Positions 7,710 to 16,800 of a stretch of 17,978 bases of DNA are shown here, piece by piece. The notes beneath the pieces were generated by a model, which made no database searches, had not been told where the DNA came from, and worked only from the letters and a program-made list of their open reading frames with translations. The stretch comes from an uncultured Eubacterium sp. Lineage in GTDB: Bacteria; Bacillota_A; Clostridia; Lachnospirales; Lachnospiraceae. The translations under genes were made by a program, and so were the position numbers. The DNA is taken from contig CAOKJJ010000096.1 in the NCBI GenBank assembly GCA_948468465.1, forward strand, positions 1-17,978, read 5' to 3'. Positions within the stretch are counted from its first letter, which is position 1, and each line of letters begins with the position of its first letter.

Positions 7710-8831
7710 TTAATTATTCACATATTGAAAAAGACGCAATAACCCATCAAACCTAAACAAACGATACCGCATCTGTCCCTCTGTTTTTAATAAAACTCCC
7801 ATCTCACATAATATTTCTATATATTTTGCAGCGGTATTATATGCCATACCAAATTCTCTCGATACATCGTTAACGCTAATGTATGGATTCTTTTCAATAT
7901 AAGCATATAAACGGAGCAGTATACCGCATGGCTTTCCAAAAATACGTATCTTATGCGTGTTTGTTTTTCTGAGTTCTTTTGCTGTTTCTAACTGACAAAT
8001 TGTATTTTCAGCAGACACAGCAATTCCGTTAATAAAAAATCTTAGCCATGCTGAAAAATTGCTAAAATGCTGGATATTTGTGAAATGTCTAAGACATTCA
8101 TCCTTTCCTTCCAATAGATACGCTGACATTGGAAACGCCGGATATGACAATATCCCTTCCTGCATCAGTATCAGTAAAATAAGAATCCTCCCGACCCTTC
8201 CATTTCCGCTTACAAAAGGATGTATTGTTTCAAACTGATAATACGATATTGCCGCTTTTACCAGCACGTCTGCCGAATGATTCGTCTGAATGAACTGCCT
8301 TAAATCTTCCATCAGCCCCCAAAGCTGATCAGGAGGGGGCGGATTATATTCTTCCATATTCGTTGCATACTGCGGATGCATTAGGAATACTTCCTTTCGG
8401 ATTTCTCCACTTAAGGATGTCAATTCACCTTTCATTATATTTTTATGAATTTTACATAAAACATTTAAAGAAAAAGGCTCTTTTTTCAATTTCTGTAAAG
8501 TGTCACAATAGTTTTTCACCATGATACCATCCGCCGTCTGTTTAGAAAAAATTAAAATGCTCTCCATATCTGCCATGATACCATCAAAAGCACATGAGTT
8601 ACGTGCTTCATTAAGCAAAATCATATGTAAGAATGGTTCTATATCCGGCAGGTTCCTAACTGTTCCCTCCAAAACCCCCAACAAGCGATGCGCCTGTGTC
8701 AGCATATGAGCCAATTCTATATCCATTTTCAAGCAGTCTGTCATTAAAGTCAGCTTATTCGGAAAAAAGCTCCAATGCAAAAAACCATTCACATTCAAAC
8801 AACGATAAAATTCCCCGCTATTATTTTTCAT
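7710..8831 (-). CDS. Fic-domain protein with altered active-site motif
   Basis: A 373-aa Fic protein with an N-terminal Fic_N-like region, a Fic core and a C-terminal winged helix (~300-360). The core motif reads HPFVSGNGRVGR (204-215). Histidine, GNGR and the last arginine are kept, but the acid normally found in HPFx(D/E)GNGR is S208. The N-terminal inhibitory motif, usually (S/T)xxxE(G/N), reads S79-CAF-D83-G84, with Asp for Glu. Fic enzymes usually transfer AMP from ATP to a target hydroxyl, and the acid helps bind Mg2+. AMP transfer may therefore be weak, altered or lost here. The start ATG 8831 follows GAGGATAGGTA. The gene lies 151 bp upstream of gajA on the same strand, and Fic proteins are common in defence islands and toxin-antitoxin-like loci. 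The family call is firm; the biochemical role is uncertain. Confidence 0.88.
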   Translation of the reverse strand: MKNNSGEFYRCLNVNGFLHWSFFPNKLTLMTDCLKMDIELAHMLTQAHRLLGVLEGTVRNLPDIEPFLHMILLNEARNSCAFDGIMADMESILIFSKQTADGIMVKNYCDTLQKLKKEPFSLNVLCKIHKNIMKGELTSLSGEIRKEVFLMHPQYATNMEEYNPPPPDQLWGLMEDLRQFIQTNHSADVLVKAAISYYQFETIHPFVSGNGRVGRILILLILMQEGILSYPAFPMSAYLLEGKDECLRHFTNIQHFSNFSAWLRFFINGIAVSAENTICQLETAKELRKTNTHKIRIFGKPCGILLRLYAYIEKNPYISVNDVSREFGMAYNTAAKYIEILCEMGVLLKTEGQMRYRLFRFDGLLRLFQYVNN

Positions 8832-8844
8832 TACCTATCCTCAT

Positions 8845-8910
8845 AAAAATGATATAATTTGAAGAAAGCAATTCTCTTACGTCTTTCATTTCAAATTATA
8901 TCACTTTTTT
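8845..8910. repeat. Long A+T-rich inverted repeat, copy B, in the fic leader
   Basis: The arms at about 8845-8868 and 8883-8910 pair as ATGATATAATTTGAA with TTCAAATTATATCA plus flanking A/T and GAAAG/CTTTC, allowing small bulges. This is the same element as 1511-1573. The right arm contains the -10 box of the predicted fic promoter. It could act as an operator or leader hairpin, or be a palindromic repeat unit that happens to supply a promoter. Confidence 0.6.
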
Positions 8911-8922
8911 GAGTTTAATCAA
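8895..8922 (-). promoter_or_regulatory. SigA-type promoter of fic
   Basis: On the minus strand, TTGATT (8917-8922) and a perfect TATAAT (8895-8900) are 16 bp apart, about 65 bp before the fic start. AAAGTGATA (8899-8907) overlaps the upstream side of the -10 box, as a related motif does in the yhcG promoter spacer. Confidence 0.6.
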
Positions 8923-8951
8923 GTTTATCTTTCGCAAACACCTTCGTCCCC

Positions 8952-8984
8952 ATAGCCATCCAAAAAAACGCAACACAATGTCAA
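8952..8984. repeat. Inverted intergenic repeat, left copy (partner 17872-17903)
   Basis: ATAGCCA, then AAAAAAACGCAACA and AATGTCAA match the reverse complement of 17872-17903 with two or three differences and a one-base gap. The two copies enclose the whole flagellin locus, about 8.9 kb apart. No coding sense is seen. The gap 8832-9243 otherwise holds the fic promoter and hairpin, the short repeat at 9046-9063 and the hairpins at 9111-9150 and 9180-9208. Confidence 0.65.
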
Positions 8985-9045
8985 TTCTGTTGCATAGTAT
9001 CAAAATTTTGCCATTTTGCGCAAGAAATTGTTTTTAAGTTCCTAG

Positions 9046-9063
9046 CCTGGATGAATTGGAAAA
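9046..9063. repeat. Short direct repeat CCTGGATGAAYYGGAAAA, left copy
   Basis: Matches 17845-17862 in the same orientation with two differences. It belongs to the mosaic of short repeats shared by the two outer flanks of the flagellin locus. Confidence 0.5.
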
Positions 9064-9110
9064 ATATTGATGAAGTGAAAGAATATAAAACAGAACAAAT
9101 AGTATAAGCG

Positions 9111-9150
9111 AAAAACGCAGGCCGGAAATCTCAAAATAGCTTTCTGGCCT
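9111..9150 (-). terminator. Terminator of the left flagellin copy
   Basis: The stem AGGCCGGAAA (9119-9128) pairs with TTTCTGGCCT (9141-9150) with one G-U pair and a 12-base loop. Read on the minus strand it is followed by GCGTTTTTCG, giving a five-T tail, about 95 bp after the stop codon at 9244. Confidence 0.65.
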
Positions 9151-9179
9151 TATTGTTACCATAGATGTAATTTTTTGAC

Positions 9180-9208
9180 GCTGGATGAGGGACAGAGCCT
9201 CATCCAGC
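9180..9208. repeat. Perfect 11-bp hairpin carrying the GCTGGATGAGG repeat
   Basis: GCTGGATGAGG (9180-9190) pairs perfectly with CCTCATCCAGC (9198-9208) around a 7-base loop. The first arm and preceding GAC match the edge repeats at 17907 and, inverted, at 64-78. On the minus strand it is followed by A residues, not T, so it is not a standard terminator for the flagellin. It may stabilise the transcript's 3' end. Confidence 0.6.
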
Positions 9209-11216
9209 TGGTTTTGACTGGCTTTACGGAAATCTTAAAACTGCTATCGCAGCAGATTTAATAACCTGTTCGGCACTTGGTTTGCCTGTGCAAGCACAGA
9301 ATCCGATACTTGTGTCAACAATTTGTTTTTCAAATACTCCACCATTTCCTTAGCCATATCCGCATCCCTGATTCTGGACTCACTGGCCTGGACATTTTGA
9401 GCAATGTTACGGTTATTCGAATTTAAATATTCGATGCGGTTCTGCAAGGCGCCGTAAGTGCTGCGTCTTTCACTGAGCATATTTATCGCTTCATCTAAAC
9501 GCCGCAGCGCTTTTTCTGCATATTTCGGCTTCGTAATTGTTATTGAGTTTATTTTCAGTGCTGCCGTACCGACACGCAGCCTTGGCAATTCCAGTCCTTG
9601 ATTGCCGAGCGCGCCGACCTGCAGCATAAATCCATCCTGGCTTTTCCGTCCGTTTTCACAATAAAATACAACACCCTTAGCACTGCCTCCGATTTCCGTA
9701 ATCGTATGGCTACCGGCTATTTTATGCGTAATTTTCAGCCGTCCGTTTTCGAGTGAAGCTATAAGCGGTGCTGTCTTCCCGTTATCGTCTCCATGCTCAA
9801 ATTTATCGTTTAAAAAGTCTACGACTTCCTTTGCATTGTAAAATTCCTTGGTAAATGTATAACTATGCGAGACGTTATCCGTTTTTAATGTCAGTGTACG
9901 CTTGTCCGGCGGAAAGATCACGCCGCCGGTAAGGCTCTGCGCTCCCGTTACGTAGGAAGGCTCCGGCTTTCCGTTTGTCTTATAAAATATCGAGCTTGCA
10001 GCGCTGCCGCGCACAGCTTCTAATACATACGTACCAGGCGCGGATTCTATTTTCTGTGAACTTCCAGGTTTTGTAGCTTCCAAAAGTGTAATCTGCAGCG
10101 CGTTTGCATCTATGGCTCCCGCAACTCCGGTGTTATGTCCGCCAACTTCAGCTTTCAGTTCAAATCCGGTAATATTTTTTACTGCAAGCTGTGCATTTAA
10201 CAACGGCGTAAGCGCTGCCGCAAGCTGGCTGCCTGTATAAATGCCTGGCGGTATGGTAACCTCCAGCGGTTTGGAATAATCTTTTTTCAGATCAGGCGGA
10301 TTGCTTTTATAAGTAAGATCCAAAATGAATTTATCATTTACTCCGCTTGCGATTTCAATCGGGTCACTTGTAACATCATAACGTCCGATGATAAACGCTT
10401 CATCATAGCTATGTTGCCCTACCTGAAGAACCGGCTGAGCATTATTTGTGCCGGAAGTATTTACGCAAAAAACATTTTTGTAAAAACTGCTGTTTTGTAT
10501 AGCCGGATCCTTAAAATTTCCATCTAGGGATACTGCATCCATCCGCAGCGAATTGTTGAAAGGGGATATTTTTATTTTTCCAGCTCCAATCTGCGAATCT
10601 ATGACTACCTGCAGTTCGGAGGCAAGCTGCTGAAGTGTATATGCTTTTGCAGGCAGTATTACGTTGCATTTAGTTCCGCTTTCCAGTTCAAATTCAAAAT
10701 TATTATTCGTGTTATCCAGTGTAATACTGGTAAATTTGTTTTCACCCCTCAGCTGCGCATAATCAGGCATATAAGGCCCTATCGGTGTTGGATTCAGTCC
10801 TACAAACGCCACCCATCCACTGCCATCATATCTGGTATCTACATCCAGCGAAAGTTTTTGCGACATGCCGGATAATGTTGTCGTAAGCGTTAAATGATTG
10901 CCGCTTAAAGATGCTTTTAAATTATGCCCGCCTTTCGCAAACTGCTTATTCAGCTCATCTATCAGTCCGGCTCTGGAATAAGTGCCATGATCTAAGTTTA
11001 TCCAAATGTTTCGGCCATTCAGGGCAATACGAAGGCCATCATTATAATCGTCTATCGTAGTACTGCTAAGCGGAATTTCTTTTTGCATCGTAATGGATGC
11101 CATCTGATTAATATCCGGTGCAGTTGATCCTTGAAGATAGTGTTCTTCTCCGGTTGCAGTAAGATGCATGCTGTTTACCTCTCTGCCGGTAAACAGCTGC
11201 GTATAAGCTCCCGAAG

Positions 11217-11234
11217 TATTTGCAAAATATTTGC
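11217..11234 (-). other. Deletion junction in the flagellin pseudogene
   Basis: TATTTGC occurs twice on the plus strand, at 11217-11223 and 11228-11234. In protein terms QIQNGAN is followed directly by FANTSGAYTQLF in a shifted frame, whereas the sister has 65 residues between QIQNGAN and FGSTAGAYNQLF. Two bases remain of the 195 expected, so ~193 bp are missing. Loss by slippage between short direct repeats is the likely cause. Confidence 0.75.
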
Positions 11235-12763
11235 TCCATTTTGAATTTGAATCGGATCTCTCAGTTCAGCCCTCCCTACAATTCTCATATCACCAGAATC
11301 ATAATCCGCTTTCTTGACAAAACCATACTTTGTATCTACAAACAAAGTTTTAAATGTTTCTCCATAAACACCAGAGTGATCAAATTCAAACTCAAGGTCT
11401 TGCCCGGTTGTTTCACTTGTCATACGTAAATAGTGAAATCTGACATATGTATCATTTAAATAAACACTGGGCGTTTCCGGTGCCGTTACAGAGATATCTG
11501 CCCCGGCTATCTTCTTAAACTCCTCGTTCAGAACATACGTCAGATTATCTTTGCTTGTATTGGAAACATCATCTATAATATACTCACCGGCAGGAATCTT
11601 AACGCTAATCTGATTTCCATTATATTTAAAGCTCAGTGTATCATTTGTGTTGTCTATTTTAAGTTTATTTGTAAAATCTTCATGGTAATATGTCTTTCCT
11701 GTAATCATAGCCGGAGTCCCGATCGTAGTCCCGTATCGAATGTTATCATAAAACACCGAGGTATAAATCTGCTCCGAACCAAGCTCCAGCTTAAACATAT
11801 TCCCTTTCAGTCCGGTAATATTGTTATCATAACCTCCGGTAATCTGAATGCAGCTTTGTCCAAACTCTTTTGCTTCCACACCCGGATACCCCGCAAGCTG
11901 CTGATTCAACAGCTTGATCAAGTCATCCCGTGTATATTCTCCGGCTGGTATCTTCATGGATACCGGCGTAGGCTTCGATCCGTCCAACGGCTCAATGTCA
12001 AACTGTATTTCATCATTCTGATCAGTCGTAATCTTAAGCGGCCAGCTGGAATCAAAAGCAGTCGTTCCTAACAGATTCATCGTAGACAGCCCATTATAGC
12101 AGCCATAAATTAAATAAGCCAGGCTCCCATCTACCGAGTCAATCTTCGTCGGCTGTCCGTCCGCACCTTCAAAATTCAGGCTGCAGCGCCCATCCTGCAT
12201 ATATTCCAGAACAAATCCAGGATTTTCCGGACTCATCTGTGCAAACGCGTCGTCAATTTCATCTATCAGCTCCTGTGTCGTATAGATGCCATCCGGTACA
12301 GTAATCGTATAAGTATCCGGTACATATTCTCCAACTGGCAGATGAATATTTAAGCTGTTATCCGGAGCCATAACCGCATGCTGCTGGTTCGAAGCCCATA
12401 CCCTGTTCCCGGCAATCTGATAATAAGAAGGCTCATGCTCCTGAAATACCGGCATGTTATTATAATACGTCGATGTATCTATCCGGTCAATTTCCGCCTG
12501 AATCTTATCCATTTCCATCGCCATTGCCATCCGGTCCTCCGGCGTATTGGTATCATTTAAGGACTGCACGGACAATTCCCGCATACGCTGCAGCATGCTG
12601 TGTATCTCATTCATAGCCCCGTCCGCGACCTGAATGTAGCTCGCGCCTTCTTCCCCATTATTTACCGCTTTGTTTAATCCGCGGATCTGCGCCCGCATTT
12701 TTTCTGAAATACTTAACTGCGCAGGCCCATCCGCAGCTGTATTAATCTGATAACCGCTTCCTA

Positions 12764-12923
12764 GAGCGTGTTTGAAAAATCATTCCCGCGATCTGCACTC
12801 CCCACTTTGCGGAGAATTCATCCCAAATTTAATCAACATAGCCCGCTATGCCTCATAAATTTGGGATAAATTCTCCACAAAGTGTGAAGTACATCTCACG
12901 GAAAGCATTTTTCAAACACGCTC
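12764..12923. mobile_element. 160-bp palindromic MITE inserted in the flagellin start region
   Basis: The ends are perfect inverted repeats (GAGCGTGTTTGAAAAAT and its complement), and nearly the whole element pairs with itself around a central CATAGCCCGCTATG. TA dinucleotides flank it on both sides (12762-12763 and 12924-12925). Taking out the element and one TA restores the flagellin reading CTAGGAAG seen in the sister. It has no transposase, so a full-length relative elsewhere in the genome would have moved it. The TA target duplication fits IS630/Tc1-type or some IS5-type transposases. Element plus duplication is 162 bp, a multiple of three, but it carries in-frame stops. Confidence 0.9.
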
Positions 12924-13122
12924 TAGCTTTTTCGTGCTCTTCTGATAATTACTTGCATTGATGCCATGCTGTTCAGCGGCCATAACAGCGGACATGTTGT
13001 GTAAAATCTGCATGGTCGTTTTTCTCCTTTCACGAGAAGATTTTGTTAACAGTTCAGCAAACTGTCGAAAAAATCTGTTTACAAATTTTCTCTGATACAT
13101 TTGTAATTTATCATGTCTGATT

Positions 13123-13151
13123 ATTATATAACGGGAAATTACTTTTGTAAA
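13123..13151 (-). promoter_or_regulatory. SigA-type promoter P1 of the disrupted flagellin
   Basis: TTTACA (13146-13151) and TATAAT (13123-13128) on the minus strand are 17 bp apart, about 110 bp before ATG 13013. The same two boxes with the same spacing precede the intact copy. A second site near the start codon is degenerate here (TCGACA, 17 bp, CAAAAT), unlike the good one in the sister. No sigma-28-type GCCGATAA box is seen. The 243-bp gap 13014-13256 holds this promoter and the leader of the plus-strand gene. Confidence 0.65.
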
Positions 13152-13256
13152 TACACAAAAAAATGATTTCCCGCACATAAAAAAATCCATCCTGCACATA
13201 ATACATCCTGTATTAAAAATAATTCTATATCAAGAACAAGAAAGAGGTACAAACAC

Positions 13257-13715
13257 ATGATTTTAACAGAAAAAGAAACAACCGCAATCAAAGATTTACA
13301 GACCCAGGAACAAAGCTGCATCGAAAAATACAACCGATATGGCAAAGAAGCTAAAGATACGGTATTGAAAGATCTGTTCCAAAACCTGGAAAAAGAAGAA
13401 AAAGAACACTATGAGTCTCTTGGCAAAGTACTTTCCGGCAGCGTGCCGACATGCAACTGCAACGATAGAGACGGCAAAAACTACAGCCCTCAGGCAACGT
13501 ACAACGCACTGACAGATAATGAAGACAAGAAAAACGACTGCTTCCTTGCAACAGACTGCATCGGCACAGAAAAAATGGTTTCCTCTGAGTACAACTCTAA
13601 TGTCTTCAAGTTCTCTGAGCCAAGCCTGCGCAAATTGCTGGCTGATATCCAGATTGAAGAGCAGAATCACGCAGAAATGCTGTATAAATATAAGACAGTA
13701 AACGGAATGGCTTAA
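13257..13715 (+). CDS. CotF-like spore coat / ferritin-like protein
   Basis: A 152-aa, mostly helical protein starting at ATG 13257 after AAGAAAGAGG. Residues 1-57 (LTEKETTAIKDLQTQEQS...) resemble the CotF-type spore coat proteins of Clostridia. Two ExxH motifs, E48-x-x-H51 and E135-x-x-H138, with E18 and E105 or E111, follow the pattern of a di-iron four-helix bundle. A CNC pair (66-68) plus C95 and C101 lie in the linker. It has no signal peptide or membrane segment. It is the only plus-strand gene, diverging from the left flagellin and converging on the right one. Proteins of this kind are annotated as spore coat proteins, but the metal ligands leave a rubrerythrin-like role open. No functional link with flagella is evident. 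Confidence 0.75.
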   Translation: MILTEKETTAIKDLQTQEQSCIEKYNRYGKEAKDTVLKDLFQNLEKEEKEHYESLGKVLSGSVPTCNCNDRDGKNYSPQATYNALTDNEDKKNDCFLATDCIGTEKMVSSEYNSNVFKFSEPSLRKLLADIQIEEQNHAEMLYKYKTVNGMA

Positions 13716-13733
13716 TTCCTAAAAAAGAGCAGC

Positions 13734-13813
13734 AAAGAACCACTGCACCTGTATGCGGCGTAACAATTCTATGATGTCTGACTGTTACGTGCATACAAGT
13801 GCAGTGGTTCTTT
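13734..13813. terminator. Bidirectional terminator between convergent genes
   Basis: The outer stem at 13734-13756 (AAAGAACCACTGCACC...) pairs with 13791-13813 over 23 bp with one G-U pair, and an inner GTAACA/TGTTAC stem sits within the loop. It lies 19 bp after the CotF-like stop and 15 bp after the intact flagellin stop. The A-rich stretch before it and T residues at both outer ends suit both directions. Confidence 0.85.
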
Positions 13814-13828
13814 CCTTCGTATGAAGCA

Positions 13829-16800
13829 CTACTGCAGCAGATTCAGCAGCCTGTTTGGCAGCTGGTTTGCCTGTGCAAGTACAGAATCCGATACTTGCGT
13901 TAATATTTTGTGTTTCAGGTATTCTACCATTTCCGCAGCCATATCCGCATCGCGCATCCTGGATTCGCTCGCCTGTACGTTTTCAGAGGTGTTCCGGTTA
14001 TTTGCGTTCAGATGCTCAATCCGATTGTGCAATGCGCCGTAAGTGCTGCGCTTCTCACTCAGCATATCTATCGCCTGGTCGAGCCGCTGCAGTGCTTTTT
14101 CTGCATATTTTGGTTTTGTAATGGTAATCGAATTTATTTTCAGCGCTGCCGTACCGACCCGCAGTCTTGGCAGTTCCAGCCCCTGATGGCCCAAAGCGCC
14201 GACCTGCAGCATAAAACGGTCCTGGCCTTTCCGTCCATTTTCACAATAAAAGACGATTCCTTTCGCACTGCCGCCGATTTCGGTAATCGTATGGCTGCCG
14301 ACTACTTTATGTGTAATTTTCAGCCGCCCGTTTTCCAACGACGCTACAAGCGGCGCCGGCTTTCCGTTATCATCTCCGTGTTCAAATTTATCGTTTAAAA
14401 AGTCTACCACTTCATCCGCATTGTAAAATTCCTTTGTAAACGTATAGCTATGCGTGACGCGGTCTGTTTTTAGTGTCAGCGTACGTTTGTCCACCGGAAA
14501 GACCACGCCGCCGGAAAGATTTTGCGATCCGGTTACGTAAGAAGGCTCCGGCTTTCCGGTTGTTTTATAAAAAACAGAACTCGCGGCGCTGCCGCGTACG
14601 CCTTCCAATATATACTCGCCAAGCGGACATTCTATTTTTTGGGTACTGCTTCCCGGTTTGAGCGCTTCTGTAAGCGTCAACTGCAAAACATTAGTATTTA
14701 TCACTCCCGACACTGGAATATCATTATGTGTTCCTATTCCAGCTTTCAGTTCAAATCCGGTAATATTATTTGCTGCCAGCTGTGCATTTAATACCGGTGT
14801 AAGTAAATCGGCAATCTGGCTGCCGGTATAAGTGCCTGCCGGTATCGTAGCTTCCAGCGGTATGGTATAATCTTTTTTCGGATCAGACGGCCGGCTTTTA
14901 TATGTAAGGTCCACAATAAATTTATCATTCATGCCGCTTACAATTTCTATCGGCCCTGTTGTAACATCATAACGTCCAACAATATATGCATCTTCGAAGT
15001 CGTGCTTCCCCTCCTGATTAATTGGCGTTCCTTTATGGCTACCTACCACATTTTTTCCAAATACAGCTTTATAAAAGCTGCTGTTCTCCTTGCCTGGATC
15101 AGTAAAATTACCGTTTAACGCAATAGCCTCCATTTTCAGCTTATTTCCATTGTTCGAAATTTTTATTTTTCCTGCTCCTACCTGCGAATCTATACCAGCC
15201 TGCAGTTCATTTGCCAGTTCCTGTACGGTATAAGCTTTTGCCGGCAGTGTCACGCTGCACTTTGTTCCATCCGTCAATGTAAACTCAAACTGATTATTTT
15301 TCTGATCCAAAGTAATATTCGTAAATTCATGAATACCATATAACTCAGAAAAATCAGGCATATCAGGCCCTGTTGTGACTGGCTCCGTTCCGACAAACGC
15401 TTTCCAGCCATTACTGCTATGCGTATACAAGCTAATCGACAACGTTTGAGATGTGCCAGTCAACGTAGTTGTTAGCGTTAGATGATTGCCCGTCAATGAT
15501 GCCTTTACTTTATGCCCATAATTTGCAAAATTTCTATTTAACTCATCTATCAATCCTTGTCTCGTATAGGTACCATCCGCCAATGTAACAGACATATAAG
15601 AACCATTTAAATTAAAAGCCAACACATTGTTTTGACTGTTAATGGTCGTACTGCTTTGCGGAATTTCATATTTCAGCGTATAAGATGCCATATCCTGTTT
15701 ATCAGGCGCAGTCGATCCCTGCGGATAATGTTCTTCGCCGTATACTGTTTGAGAATCGTACTTCGCCTGTTCCGTCTGGCCGGTAAACAACTGATTATAG
15801 GCACCCGCCGTACTCCCAAACGCAAGATCCGTAACGCTGCCCGCCAGCGCTTTGATCACCAGCCGCTGCCCTGAGGCTGCAAATTCAATCATTCCTTTCT
15901 GGCTGCCCGGCAGCTGATTGTTCAGTTCCGTAATCAAATCTGACAGAGAAGAATAAGTTCCTGGCGGAATCGTTATCGTAAATGCCGGAGTTTTATTTAC
16001 CGATAAAGACAATGTATTTGCCCCATTCTGAATCTGAATCTGTCCAGTTAAATATGCGGCTCCTGTAATCTGCATATCTCCGGAAGAATAGGTAGGATTC
16101 TTTTGAAAATCGTAGTTTGTGATCTCAAACAAAGTCCGATAAGTATCTCCATAGACACCCGTCATGTCAAAATCAAATGTAATATCATTCCCCGTCGAAT
16201 TGCTCGTAAATGATAAATACCTGTAAGTCTCCCATACCTCATTAATATTATCATAAATACTTGGCGCGGAAACAGTAATATCTGCTCCTGGAATATTTTT
16301 AAAAGCTTCATTGAGCACATACGTTAAATTATCCTGGCTTTGCTTTGTTACCAGGTCTATCACATAATCACCTGCAGGTATCTGCACTGTGATCTGGTTT
16401 CCGTTATATTCAAACTTTAAACTGTTATTCGTTTGATTTATCGTGATCTTCTTTGTATAAACAGGATCATAATATGTCTTCCCTGTCAGCAGTGCAGGCC
16501 TTCCGGACGAAATTCCATATTTGATATTATCATAAAACACTGATGTATACGTTTGTCCAGTTGAATTCTCCAACTTAAACATATTCCCTTTCAGTCCGGT
16601 AATGCTGTTATCAAATCCGCCTGTAATCTGAATGCAGCTTTGTCCATATTCTTTTGCTTCCACACCTGGATACCCCGCAAGCTTTTGATTCAGCAGTTTT
16701 ATCATTTCAGTCCGCGTATAATCTCCGGCTGGAATTTTTAACTCCACTAGCGTTGATTGAGAGCCATTCGTAGGCTCAATCATAAACTTCATTTCATCAT

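Larger units (their letters stand above)
9244..13013 (-). pseudogene. Giant flagellin paralogue, disrupted by a MITE and a deletion
   Basis: The start ATG 13013 follows GAAAGGAG and encodes the normal flagellin N-terminus (MQILHNMSAVMAAEQHGINA). After codon 30 a 160-bp palindromic element enters, and translation stops three codons later. The flagellin frame resumes at 12763 and runs to about 11217, where a ~193-bp loss shifts the frame. The rest runs open to the normal C-terminal end (PNRLLNLLR) at 9244. Removing the insert and restoring the lost bases gives about 1266 codons, against 1269 aa in the intact sister. Modules 1-3 and 5-8 remain, and only module 4 is lost. The long frames show few other lesions, so inactivation appears recent or the sequence is kept by exchange with the sister. 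Its main promoter is intact. Internal starts such as ATG 12698 might yield fragments lacking a proper N-terminal domain. Confidence 0.9.

Noticed and set aside
13296..13670. Minus-strand open frame opposite the CotF-like gene
   Set aside because: Its composition is that of an antisense shadow, with no start signal, while the plus strand has a ribosome site and ferritin-like motifs.
13821..14791. Plus-strand open frames opposite the flagellin C-terminal region
   Set aside because: They lack ribosome sites and family features, and they lie opposite conserved flagellin coding sequence, so they are shadows.
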